Of a DNA stretch of 64,000 nucleotides, positions 26,606 through 38,139 are shown piece by piece. The stretch is from the NCBI GenBank assembly GCA_037447605.1, contig CM074808.1, positions 3,225,963 through 3,289,962 on the forward strand, given 5' to 3'. A model generated the notes under the pieces. That model worked only from the letters and a program-made list of their open reading frames with translations. It was not told the origin of the DNA and searched no databases. Position 1 is the first letter of the stretch. Every line of letters begins with the position of its first letter. This DNA comes from Zygnema circumcarinatum (lineage: Eukaryota > Streptophyta > Zygnematophyceae > Zygnematales > Zygnemataceae). A program made the position numbers and the translations under genes.

Positions 26606-29600
26606 ATGGCTACCCAAGCCGTAAATGGCGCCTGCCACCACCTCGATGCCTCCCTCCGCTCCAACTTCCTTGGCTCCCTCTCCTCCTCCTCCCGTAGTAG
26701 CTGCAGTAGCAGCAGTAGCCAGCTCCTTCAAGCTTCCCCTCGAGGCCGCAGCCTGCGCACCATGGCCATCCGCTCCCGCCGCAGCAACGTCGTCCTGCAG
26801 CCCTTTCAGGACAAGTTCCTGCCATGGTTGGCCGATGCAGCTCGCAGCGAGGAAGGGCAGGACCAGCTCTCCGATTCGCGCAGAGGGAAGTTTGAGGGCC
26901 CGCCATTGCTGGACATCGCTGCTCGCAACATGGCCAATTGGCAGATGACTGCTCCCGCGCAGGTGGAGAGGGGCGGAGGCTATGACGAGCATCGCTCCAG
27001 GAGGCCTCCGCCGGACTTGCCCTCGCTCATGTTGAACAGTCGAATTGTGTACATCGGCATGCCGGTGCGTTTCGGCAGTGTATATGGCTTTTTTTGCAGC
27101 TACCCTATTTGGTAGTTTGTCAGTTTCTCGACGGTGTCTGCTAGCAGTTGCATTTGCTGGACATTAGGGTTTGGGTAGGAGTGCATTGCGGTTTGGTGGG
27201 ACCATTAGTGATGGTTTGTGCTCAAAGGCGAAGGAGCAGAGTTGAGATTGTAATTTGTGGAACTAATTTGTGATTGTGGGGAACTCTTATGGGATTTCAG
27301 CTCGTGCCTGCTGTAACGGAGCTTATTATTGCAGAGCTGCTGTACCTTCAGCACCAGGATCCTCGCCAACCGGCATATGTGTATATTAACTCGACGGGAA
27401 CATCGCGAGCAGACGGAGAGACGGTGAGACATGAAAAGCCCTTCTGTTGTTTTGGGCCTTCGATGATGCAGTAGAGTTAATATTCACATTTTCCATGCGT
27501 TTAGGGTAAACGAGGACAAGAAGCCATGAGTTGCAAAGGTAACTCTGTGAACAAGGTTGACCGAAGCAAAACCATTACAGTCTTTGGACATAAGCTTCTT
27601 TAAAAACGAATGGGTGAATATAGGAGAAGTGGAATAATTCGCTCGAATGGTGGAACAGTGATAAGGGCAACTGTCACTCACTGGCAGGATGAAGATGTTT
27701 TTTTGGGTGCGAATGTTGCACACGACGCGCAATACAGAGAGGGATTGCTAGTTTTGTTATTTAAAGTAGAATGAAGAGTCATGCGATTTCGTAACATAGT
27801 TCCAGAACAGTATGGCACACACTTGTTGGAATGTTCACTTACCTTTTTAGGGTTCAAAGAAACTTAATTTTGACTTGGCTAATCTGGTGGGATGCGGCAG
27901 GTTGGAATGGAGACAGAGGGATTCGCAATTTACGATACGATGAACTTGGTGAAGAATGAGGTCCGTTTGTGCTCTTCGTTGTGTAGTGCCTCGTGCATCG
28001 TCAGCCGCCCTTGAACCCAATCAGAAAGTAGAACCTCTATTGCTTTGATTAACAGTATGACCAGATACACCAAATACATCTGTAACTTGCCACTCGGATG
28101 GGAATTTTTTCTGTGACAGATGTGCGTGGGCCTTAGGCAGTCAGTTAGCCTTGAAGTTGACTTCGAGCTTGACCATCAAACTGAAAACTGTGTAGACCTT
28201 GTTGCTCATGCCTATAGTCTGAGTGAATTTGTTCTTTGCCACCTTTGATTGACGAAGTAAAGTTTCATGAAGCTTAGATTATTATGATGGAGATTTCTTT
28301 GTGAGCAGATCCAAACAGTGGCTGTAGGAGCAGCCATAGGGCAGGCGTGCCTGCTGCTTGCGTCGGGAGAGAAGGGCCGCCGATATATGATGCCACATTC
28401 GACAGGTAGTGTGTCCATCCTCATACGGATGGAGCAATAGCGTTTCTTGATTACGCTTGAAGCATTCCGACGATTCATCACAAACTCAATGGTTGGTGTT
28501 TCTCATAAAAGAAAGTACGCCATTTGTTTGGTGCACTTGCAGCTATGATTCAGCAGCCTCGGGTTCCATCTATGGGCCAGATGTCGGCCATTGACGTGCA
28601 CATTCGTGCAAGGGAGGTATGTCCTCAATGTCAAAGTTTGCCCTTTTCTCATCACAGGTTGCTGTACGGACATGGAGCAGTGCCACACTGAACATTTCTG
28701 AACCGCCCTTCTTTTCTTTCGGACTGGCATTGACTGGATATTGATTATCTTGCAGCTTTGTAATGAACTTGTTAGCGCTCTGTTTGCGAGAGTCGTGATG
28801 GGTTGCATGAGTTGACTTGTGAACTTCTGAGAGATGTGTATGTGGCATAAACCCATGCAATTTCTATCAGTAAATGTTAAGGGAAATTGGTCAGTACAAC
28901 ATCGTTTAACATGTTTTCGGCGAGTGTTTACAGGTGATCAACAACCGCGATACACTCGTCCGCCTTCTTGCTAAGCACACGGAGAATGTGAGATGCTGAC
29001 ACCTTTGCGTGCTGATCTTGAAAAGGGATCCATTGAGATATATATAGTTCTGACATAGAGTTTTGAACATATCTCAGGGCATGCATGCCCGACAAATATG
29101 TTGAGCGGCTTCCAATGTACTTATGAAGCACACAGTAGAGCTTCAGGCGCTACAGTTTTGCTTGCATGCTGAAATTCTAGGGTAAACTTTTACCTACAAA
29201 AAGGTATGACGCAGACATCTGTGCTTCTGAGTGCCATGGCGACAAAACTTTTTCAACTTTTGATAGATTGCTGATGGGAGAATGTAGGGGGGTTTGGGGA
29301 GAATGTCGCTTCTTTGCAGTCCTTTGAGGTAGTGGGGAAGACGATGGAGAGGCCGTACTACATGAATCCGACAAAGGCCATCGAGTTTGGTGTTGCAGAT
29401 AAGGTGAGAGAAGGTCACGGAAGCGGAAAGGCATTCTAGTTTTAGCTGCCCTGGGTTGGGTGAGCAAGGGAAAAGAGACAATGTTATTATGAAGAGGGGC
29501 TCATATGATTCTGGTGTTTTCTGTGGAGCAGATCTTGTGGAGAGGCCAGGAGGCCATGGCAGATACTCTTTCTGAAGAGGGGTGGGATAAGAGGGCAGGC

Positions 29601-29627
29601 ATTCGGATGGTGGAGCGGCCCGCATAG
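26606..29627 (+). CDS. CLPR4: ClpR4-like non-catalytic subunit of the plastid Clp protease (348 aa)
   Basis: Eight exons close in phase: 26606-27064, 27301-27423, 27901-27960, 28309-28405, 28543-28616, 28934-28987, 29320-29403, 29532-29627. Residues 1-55 are Ser/Ala-rich and suit a plastid transit peptide. The ClpP fold starts at PPPDLPSLMLNSRIVYIGMP. The catalytic Ser site, normally GQAASM, reads GAAIGQACLLL, and the catalytic His site, normally MIHQP, reads MIQQPRV, so Ser and His are both lost. This defines an R-type subunit, which in plants sits in the heptameric rings of the stromal ClpPR core with active ClpP1. DGETVGMETEGFAIYD and the tail ILWRGQEAMADTL match ClpR4 better than ClpR1-3. 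I infer a structural role in plastid proteostasis. Confidence 0.93.
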
Positions 29628-30361
29628 GGGGAGAGAGAGGAGAGAGAAAGAGAGGGAGAGCGAGAGAGAGAGAGAGAGAGAGTGAGATAGAGAGAGAGGA
29701 AGAAAGAGAGAGTTGGGTGGGGGCGTCCTGGATAGCTGTGGGATCTGAGTATGTATATAATGTCGAGGTAGGAGTGGTGGACGCGTTTGTCAAATTCAGT
29801 CTGTGCAGGGCAATAATGCCTCGGCAATGCGGATGAGCTCTTACGATACAATCCTGTCTGTTCTGTTCTAGCATTACCACTTCTGTGAGACAGGATTAAA
29901 CGGCTGACATATGTGGAATATAAATAGATTATTCTGGGGCTTGTGCTTTCGCCCAGCATCAGACCAACCATTCGTTTTGTGACTGTCAGTGTTCGGTGCC
30001 ACCCCTCAGCAAGACGAATTGCAAAAAAGAACCATGACCTGAATGAATGTCACTCCCAATCATTGAAGTGTTGTCTTTTTATCATCCCTCTTTGAATGTT
30101 TACAGCATCGGCAAATTGCCAATTGCTGTGAGTACAGCACCAAATTTTGATGTGGATGGCTCTCGCAACAATCACACTAAACAGCTCACCTCATGATAAA
30201 AGGGGTTAAGTCAGTGCGAACTCGTGCCATTCTCATCATGATTTTAAAACTATATTCTGACCTGCAAGTCATCCCTTACTACAGTACATATCAGAAATCA
30301 AGTTGTCCTGGGTTTTAAAAGAGGGTCAGTTTAGACTGCCCATTTTAGGGTTTCGTTCGCC
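29628..30361. other. Intergenic: ClpR4 3' end and oxidoreductase promoter
   Basis: No gene is seen. A GA-rich microsatellite follows the ClpR4 stop (29628-29712). A telobox (TTTTAGGGTTTCG) sits directly upstream of the next ATG. Confidence 0.5.
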
Positions 30362-32704
30362 ATGGCTATGCAGGCCGCTACATCTCCCACCTCCCATGTC
30401 TCTCTTATTTCTGAATGGAGCAAACCGTCTCTCTGCTCGCATTCCTCAAAAAACCCTTTCTTTCCTCCGCATTCCCTACAAAAGTTAGAGACGCTCTGCA
30501 TTCCAAAACATTCGTTTCTAGTGCGATGCGAGGTTAATGCTAACCCTAAAAACGAGGCGAGCAAGAAGGTGGTAGTGGTAGGAGGTGGCTGGGCGGGGCT
30601 AGGAGCTGCTCATCAGCTCGCAAAAGCTGGAGCAGATGTCACGCTTTTGGATGCAGCTCCTTATGCAGGAGGGCTTAGCGGTGGGTTCCGGACAAAGGCC
30701 GGGAGGGCTGTGGAAGCAGGAATTAAGGGATTCTGGTAAGACAATCCCTTCCATGCGAGCTCTATTTTTTCTGCATTGGCTCAAATTTCTACCTCAACTT
30801 TCTTAAGTGATTCCTTGGGAGAACCGCGCAAATTAATACTAGGTCGGAGATATGTGACGGGCAAAGTCGCAGCTTTAAAAAAAAACTAAAACTTTATGTA
30901 GATCAGATGTATAAGATTAAGATGTATATGATTGTGCTGGTCATCCTGCAAGAGTGAGATGTTTGCGTCCAAATTTAAGTGAGGTACTTGTTACCTTACA
31001 CGTACGCCTGCGTCATTCCTTTGTGGTAACCCGTTCAAATATGCAGCTTTTCCTAAGCCTCATTGGGAAGATGTGGCGAATGGGAACAGGTGGCAGTACC
31101 ACAACATCAATGCTTTAGTCGACGAGCTTAAGTTGGTGCGTACTCCGTGTAGAATGAGAAGAGATGCCAACCTATTTTGTCTTTGTGGCAATTCTGAAAC
31201 CTGAGATACAAAGATTTCTTTCAATGTTGAGTGCTGGATAAGCGGAAGCGGCTGTTATTTGTCCCCATATTAGTCCTTCCAGAAATCATTAATTAAAGCA
31301 TTTGGGAAAGCAGAAGAGACATCCACTAACATACTTGAAAACTTTCAGGTTTGCTTGTTCATTTCTTTCTACAATTTCTGCATTGCCAGGTCCAACCCTT
31401 TACAGACTGGACTCGAAGCTCGTTCTATTCGCCTGCAGGCATTGCCGTGGAGGCCCCAGTTTTCCACGAGCTTCCTCGCCTTCCCACTCCTTTGGGATCT
31501 TTCCTCTACACACTGCCCCTATTTCGGTAAGAAAGACCAACCGAACACTCAACAACGCTATAATCTATAGCTCGTTCCCCACTTCCACTTTGTCTGTCTG
31601 ACTAATGCTATTTAACAAATTACAGATTCAACATATTCCACCTCAAATTTGTCTGGTGCAATTTTTTTTCCTCACACAGTATTCCATGTTTGTTTTGGCT
31701 TTCACAGCCGCCTTCCTCTCATCGATCGACTCACTGCGTTGCCACTCCTGCAAGCACTTCTAGAATTTGATGTGGTAAATTCTTGAAACTTTTTCCCACT
31801 TTTATGTCTAACACTTTGCTATCTTTGAATGAATCCATTGCTAGATAACACACCGAGCTACATTTCTGGCTCAGAAAATGCATGTTTTACGTTTCTTCAC
31901 CCCCTTTCTTGCGCAACTACGTGCACCAAAAGACTCGTCCTTTCCCTTTTATAAGTCAGGGCATGCTGAAATTGCCCCTTTTTTTCAGTGGTCTCTGAAA
32001 GATGGGCTTGTAGCAAGAGATTGACCCCACTCAGCATGCGTTGTGCGGAACTGTAACGGAACAGGATGAAGAGACATATGCATCCTACGATGCAATGAGT
32101 GCCCGTGAGCTTTTTCGCAGGGCGGGGGTCTCTGCTCGCCTTTATCGAGAATTTCTAGAGCCCATTCTGCTGGTCACTCTGTTTGCTCCGGGGGAAAAAC
32201 TGTCAGGTCTAAACCCTACTACTCTTGACCTTATTTCAATCCAATTTCCCTCTTGGATGGTAGCACTTGTCGACAGACTAAATTGAGTGTTGAAAGCACT
32301 TTATGATAGTGGAAATGTGAGGTGGAAACGGGTCCAAACGTAGTGAATTTTCAACTGATAAACTGGATGGTTTCCCCCCTCCTGTATGGCAGCTGCTGCT
32401 GCTCTCGGAGCACTCTATTACTATGTACTCGCGCATCAGGCAGACTTCGATGTGCGGTGGTGTAAGGGCTCCGTTGGGGAACGAATTTTTCGACCATGGC
32501 TGCAAGCGGCAGAAGCTGCCGGAGTGAAGGTTCGGAACAGTCGGAGAGTGGAGAAGGTGGAGGTGGACGAGGGAGGGAGGAAGGTGAATGGCGTGGCGGC
32601 AGGTTTGTGGGGAGAGAGAGAGAGGGAGGGCGAGAGAGAGGGAGGGAGGGTGATGGTCATGGAGGAGAAGTGGCTGGAGAGGGTCGGATGGAAAGTCACA
32701 AACA

Positions 32705-32742
<38 letters not shown>

Positions 32743-34088
32743 GAGAGAGATAGAGAGAGGACTTTAGTGTATTAACAGCTTGGAGATACTGTAAGGTAGT
32801 TGGTGGGAGAGCTGAGGACTGATTCAGGCACTTGATATCGCAGTGAATTCGGAGGGAGAGAGAGAAGTGTATTTGGCGGACGCCATAGTTTTTGCGGTGG
32901 GCGTCCAGGCCATGCAGGTGCGAAAATTAAAGTTTGAATATCCCTTTAAGGGGCTTCTTATACTCTCTCCTCACTGTCAAGATTCTGACTTGGACCCTTT
33001 CTTTAACGCAGATCTGATGATACCTACATCCTACTCCTTACTCCCTCCCTTCCTTTTCGCAATCTATGGTGCAGAAAATAGTGGCAGCATCTCCCGGCCT
33101 TTCGGCTCATGCAGATTTTTGCGCCTTCGCAAACCTTGGAGGGATCGATGTGCTTGCAGTGCGGCTTTGGCTCGATCGTCACGTCACGCTTCTGAATCCG
33201 TCCAACGTATTGGCAGGCTTTGAGCCGACAAGTGGCGCAACCCTATTCGACCTGAATGCGCTTCAGGTATTTTTAGGGTTTTTTGGGTTTTTAGGGTATT
33301 AGGGTTTTAGGGTTTTTAGGGTTTTTAGGGTTTTTAGGGGTATGAGTTTTCGTTCTCATTGAAGTGTTCGCCAGTTTTCTGGTGGGCTTCATTTGGAGAG
33401 TATCCGAGAACAGCACTGGTTTTACCGCCGGTCTGTGAAGAGTATCCAGAAGTGGTGCTGGTGACAGGATGAATACCGAAACGAGGAGGGCAGTGTGGTG
33501 GAGGTGGATGTTTACCATGCCAATCAATTATTGCCGCTCTCAGATGAAGATATCATCTCTGCTGTAAGCCGCCTCTCTCTCTCTCTCTCTCCCCCTAACA
33601 CTCTCTCCCCCCCCCCCCCCNNNNNNNNNNCCCCCCCCCCCCCAAACCAGCCCTCCCAACCGTCCTCCCGCCTCCCCCCATTGCAGATCCAAAATCGGTA
33701 TCTCGCCAGGTGCGAGCCCGCCTTCGCTTCCGCCCAAGTCCTCGACAGCAGTGTACTCCGTTTCCGCGGAGCCGTAACTCTCTTCGGCGCAGGGTCCCAC
33801 CAGCACATGCCCTCCACCTCCACCTCCCTCCCCAACGCCTTCATGGCGGGCGACTGCCTCAAGCAGGGCCCGGGCAGCCATGGCGCGCGGGGCCTCTCCC
33901 AGGAGAAGGCATACGTCACGGGCCTGCAGGCTGCCGCCGCGGCCGCCCAATGGTTGGGGCTGGAGGGGGGCCATGGGGGGGTGCTGCCGGTGGAGGGGGA
34001 CGAGGGGCACATCGCGGCAGGGAGGGCAATCGTGGGGGGGGTTAGGGGGGTTCTGAAGGGGATGGGTGTTAAGCGGGTGTTTCTTTGA
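30362..34088 (+). CDS. Plastid FAD-dependent oxidoreductase, phytoene-desaturase/amine-oxidase superfamily (578 aa)
   Basis: Ten exons close in phase: 30362-30735, 31090-31135, 31390-31526, 31708-31771, 32065-32206, 32393-32602, 32844-32917, 33075-33266, 33468-33563, 33687-34088. Residues 1-65 (Ser/Pro/basic, few acids) fit a plastid transit peptide. A dinucleotide-binding beta-alpha-beta follows: KKVVVVGGGWAGLGAAHQLA, with an acidic end LLDAAP. Superfamily motifs include AGGLSGGFRTKAGRAVEAG, LEPILLVTLFAPGE, AHQADFDVRWCKGSVGERIF and the C-terminal FAD motif AFMAGDCLKQGP plus LSQEKAYVTGLQAA. This arrangement is that of cyanobacterial-origin desaturase/isomerase-like FAD proteins, distinct from ZDS, PDS and CRTISO proper; the substrate is unknown. 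The intron between exons 9 and 10 contains a 10-N gap; the intron after exon 8 holds telomere-like repeats. Confidence 0.88.
32610..32758. repeat. GA-rich microsatellites in an intron of the FAD oxidoreductase
   Basis: Two GA-rich blocks (about 32610-32650 and 32709-32758) occupy intron 6. They create long but spurious GERER/REGER readings. The exon border at 32602 is set by phase and by homology, just before the tract. Confidence 0.85.
33271..33341. repeat. Interstitial telomere-like TTTAGGG repeats in an intron
   Basis: About nine degenerate copies of TTTAGGG/TTTTTAGGG lie immediately downstream of exon 8 of the FAD oxidoreductase. This is the plant-type telomere unit. Short interstitial arrays like this are common near plant genes, but this one sits directly after a splice donor. 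Confidence 0.85.
33606..33643. other. Assembly gap (10 N) inside a poly-C run in an intron
   Basis: Poly-C flanks a run of ten N (33621-33630), so the true length is unknown. Both neighbouring exons of the FAD oxidoreductase are complete; coding sequence is not affected. Reading frames that run through the N are artefacts. Confidence 0.95.
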
Positions 34089-34644
34089 AGGGGTTGGAGA
34101 GGGTGAGGGAGGGGGTGGGGGAGAGGGAGAGGGGGAGGGGGAGGGAGAGGGAGAGGGAGCGGGAGAGGGAGAGAAGGGGGGGTTGGTGAGTGTCAGTTTG
34201 GTCGGTTTTGGTGACTGGTTAGCGATGTTAGAACAGTAGGTCATTGTGGAAGGTGCGTATTCGATTGATTGCAGATCATTTACATTTTAGGTTTTTGCTT
34301 TTAATCGATTCAATTTATTGCGAATGTTAGTTCAACGAGCGAAGCGCTGTTTTGTATGACAATTTTGGGTATTTACTTTTTTCGGATTTGCACAAGTGCA
34401 GTACATGACAAGGTTTCCCGGGTACCCCTAAAGGCACATCTTAACAGGAGGCAGACACAGTACATTAACGCAGACCATTCTTCAAAAAGTATCATCCAAA
34501 ACTGATCGTACATTAAAAAGAATCGGCTTGTTTGAGACCACAAATATTCGAATCAGCACATCAAAAAGAAAGTAATGTTCCGCTATTTACACCACAGCAA
34601 TACCCTCAGAGTTTTCCTGCCTCCCTCCTCTCCCTCCGCCTTCC
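34089..34644. terminator. Convergent 3' region between FAD oxidoreductase and PSMD9
   Basis: About 556 bp separate two stop codons on converging strands, so both transcripts end here. A GGGAGA-rich tract fills 34095-34180; the remainder is A/T-rich as expected for 3' ends. Confidence 0.5.
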
Positions 34645-36430
34645 TTACGACGTTAATGGCTGCAAGTGACACCTGTCAGAGCCACACCAGCCAAAAAAAT
34701 CGTCAGCCTTCTCACAGCAAACGTCCCCATCCAACACACCCTCAACCTCTAACCAGATTGTTGAAAAAACGCCATAAAATTGCTTACAAAAAATTAGACG
34801 ACATCTAACCCTAATGCCACCCTCCCTCCCTCCCTCCCACTCACCCAAGAAGGCCTCTCCCTGACCACGAGCGTGGAGTGACCTCCAAGAGCACCTCCCG
34901 CCCTTCTCTCCGCACCAAAACTGCCACCTTCTGCCCAGCGTTCCGTTGCAGATGCTGTGCAACTGACTGCATGGAACTGCTTCCTTCGGCGGCAATGGGG
35001 CCGAACCTCAGCAGGAGGTCTCCCAAGCGGAGGCCATCGATCTCAGCGGGGGAACCGCTGGTCAGCTCGTCGATTACAGCGTAGGGCCGGAGGTATGTCG
35101 TCGATGTCGACATCATCTCTTGGGCAAGAGGTGATGTGGAAGGAGGGGGTTCGGATGATGTTGGAGTTGCCACAGATACGCCATCTACTGAGTCATTTGA
35201 ATGAGACCAAGGCAATGGCGAGAGGAGAAGGTGGAAGAAGATAGGCTTTCAGGATGTCTGAGCTTTAAAAAGGTTAGCTGGTTTTTTTAATTTAGAGTTT
35301 GAGAGAGTCTGTATAGATAACAGCCGAAGGAATGGTTATTTACGTGCAAAACAAGCGTGAATCGAAGCAGGTGATATGACAGGGCGGATACATTGACAGG
35401 TAAATGAATCAATGTATGCAGATTCTGCAGGTTACTTTCAAGAAAACATGAAACATTTGCCATATAAAATTTCTGATGTACCTGTTCGCTTTGCAGGCAC
35501 CGCTGCTGCCTGCTGTGACGATGTCTGCTTTGCAGCGGCGTGAAGTTCATGGATAACCCTTTCAATTTTCACCGTCAATTCTTTGTGATCGTTGTAAAGG
35601 ACTGCAGGAAGATGACGAAAAATCTCAGGGCATGCTTGCAGTTGATCGAGACAGGTAGTTTGGGCATAGATTTATTTAAATCCCGAGGACACTACTTCAA
35701 ATAATTCAAGAAGCTCAGACAGTTTGATTAAATTTTACCCGAAAGGCTTTGGCATAAAAAAAAATGTTTAACCATCATGGTAGTGTTGCAGCTAATATTG
35801 GCTAAAACATCGTCCCGAAAAAAAAAACTACAGAAATAATAATCCATGTCATTCCAATCAATCTATGAATATATCATACATCACCTCAAGGACCAGAACT
35901 CACCTGCTAGTCTGTGCCGATCGCCTCGAATTGCAGGAATATCGATATCGGCCCGAGGAAAACCCTAAAGTACAAAGCCACGCGGATGGACCTCAGCTGG
36001 CGAAGCGATTCATGGCCAAATTAAAACCCAGTACACAGCGGCCCCTCGTTACTTCCCTTTCTCTTCCTCCATTCAATTCTCCTCCTCCCCCTTTCCCTAC
36101 CCAGACAGCCTGTTCACAAATCTCCTCTTCCTCTCCTCCTTCACCTCTCCTCTTTTCCCATAACTCTCCCTCCTCTCTCTCCCGCCACCCCCCCCTCTCC
36201 CCCTCCCCCTCCTCCCCTTTCTCTATCTCTCTCTCGCCCCTCCCCCCCCTTCCCTCTTCTCCCGCCCCCCTCCACCCCCTGCACCTCACCTCGGCGTCGA
36301 CAAGGTTCCCCTGCAGGCCCGGCCCGCCCGGCGCTGAGAGCCGCTCAGTGATGGCGCCGATCTCGGCCTCCACTCCGCCGCGCCGCTCTATCAACGCCGC
36401 CGCCTGCGCGCGAAGAGAGGGGCCCGCCAT
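34645..36430 (-). CDS. PSMD9: 26S proteasome assembly chaperone PSMD9/Nas2 (230 aa)
   Basis: Five exons close in phase: 36430-36290, 35964-35904, 35601-35482, 35187-34845, 34672-34645. The N-terminal helical domain is AALIERRGGVEAEIGAITER, followed by the family motif VDAEGFPRADIDIPAIRGDR and a second helix LYNDHKELTVKIERVIHEL. A variable linker leads to a PDZ domain (about residues 130-225): YAVIDELTSGSPAEIDGLRL, then GDLLLRFG and QKVAVLVRREGREVLLEVTP. It ends in the diagnostic SWSGRGLLGCHLQPL. PSMD9/Nas2/p27 binds the C-terminus of ATPase Rpt5 and escorts the Rpt4-Rpt5 pair during base assembly; it is not part of the mature particle. Length fits the family (about 220 aa). Confidence 0.95.
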
Positions 36431-36866
36431 GCCGAGAGAGGGAGAGGGAGAGAGGGAGAGGGAGAGGGAGTGGGAGTGGGAGGGGGCGTGTGGGGGGAAG
36501 GCTCTTCTTAAAAGGGGAGGCGGAGCAGCGAAGGGAGAATGAGGCGACGAGAGGAAACATGTGTCGTGGTCCGTACGGTTATGGCGGACGGAGCTTCCTC
36601 TCCCTTTCCGCCATGGCCTGCTGCTGTGGACTGGCCTGCCTGCAGGCTGGCTCTCGCACCATTGCTGTTTAGCCCAAACCCTAATTTTCGTACGATTCTC
36701 GATTCTTCCAGTCTCAGATTCGGGCAAACCCCTCACTCTTTTATTGACGAACGTTTGAAGTTTCCCTCCTTCCAACCCATAATCTTTACTCTAATCGCTG
36801 GGTTTCTGGAACCCTTCTCCAAGTCCTCCAAGTGCGCTTATCCTTACCATTTCAGTCATGTCGCAG

Positions 36867-37187
36867 TTATGTTTCTAGCCCTAATTTTTCAACCTCAACA
36901 AGTTCTTTTTCCAAATCGTTCAAGACAGTTCTATCCAATTCCCCGTGTTTGAGCATTTCAGAGCAGCAGAAGGGTTTGTTTCTTAGTGTATTAAGCGTTT
37001 CTGTTCGACTCTGAGCAGAAGGAAGCAGACGGCATTTTTGAAGGATTTTGCGCAATTCTTGTGCAGTAAACCTCTCTACCATCTTGAGGAAATCGTCATT
37101 AGTTGACGCATACAAATTGCGCACCATGTCACGTGCCTTCTTCGGCGAACTAACTTCATCAAGAGACAACGATTCAAAATAAAGCAT
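36867..37187 (-). CDS. Hypothetical single-exon ORF of 106 aa
   Basis: This ATG-started ORF lies in the gap between PSMD9 and DUF3326, same strand as both. It begins MLYFESLSLDEVSSPKKARD and has a charged amphipathic part (DDFLKMVERFTAQELRKILQ). I do not recognise a family; the last part is loosely like a SAP-type helix-helix (TAQELRKILQKCRLLPSAQS). A 25-codon ORF from ATG 37251 (MSSRKAKRRSIHSESLSNKR, basic, like a nuclear signal) ends in another frame at 37174 and overlaps its start. It could be a real small gene with a frameshift or sequence error between the two parts, or chance. Coding evidence is weak. Confidence 0.35.
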   Translation of the reverse strand: MLYFESLSLDEVSSPKKARDMVRNLYASTNDDFLKMVERFTAQELRKILQKCRLLPSAQSRTETLNTLRNKPFCCSEMLKHGELDRTVLNDLEKELVEVEKLGLET

Positions 37188-37568
37188 TCCTCCTCTTATT
37201 GCTTAACGATTCCGAATGAATTGATCGTCGCTTTGCCTTCCGAGACGACATTTTCGTTCCAAACCGTCTAAGAAACAATGAAGGCTATGCTATCATTTCT
37301 CGTCCGGAGGCCTTCCAACCTCCCATTCCTCTCTTCTCACCCTCTCCTTCCCTTCTCTCCATCCAGCTCCCTCCCTCTCTCTCTCTCTCCGCTTCATCCT
37401 TCTCTCTTCCCGCCGCCCCCTTCCCCCACCTCCTTAATAATGCATCTCCCTTATGCCTGACCTGCTTGACCAGCTACATCGTCTCCCCCATCTCTCCATC
37501 CCCCCCCTTCCCTCCCTCCATCTCTCCCCCCCTCCCTATCCCTCTCTCTCTCTCTCACACTCTCTCAA

Positions 37569-38076
37569 TCACCTGACGCTCTCAACAAGCGACAGGTGGC
37601 GCTGCAATTTTGGCACTTTCGAGACTCCTGTCCGGCGCAGTGCCTGTGGGTTCACACCAGCCTTGTGAGCAGCCATCACTCCGAGAGCCTCCCAATAGTT
37701 GCTCACACGCAGCTGCACCCCAAAAACCCTAAAAACTTCAACATCTAAAATTGCTGAAAACTTAGTTTGCTGTCTGACTCCACTACCTCCTCGATTAATT
37801 AGAATCTTCAGCAGGTCCCCGCTTCAAATTTTGAGGTCTTGGAATACCGGATTCTTTAGATTTTGGAAACTAGGGAGTTTGCAAGCTAGAGAATAGGAAC
37901 AGTTGAGGTTGAATAGTTTGCGAGCTCTAGATATTGGGAATGGGTTTTAGGGATTGCTTTTGGCTCCCCTCACCGCCTGCATGTTGAGTGACTCGGGCGT
38001 GTCATGCAGCACGGTCTCGTTCTCCTCCACTGCAATGATCAACGGCTGCAGAGAGCCTCCTCCCACCACTAAATTT

Positions 38077-38139
<63 letters not shown>

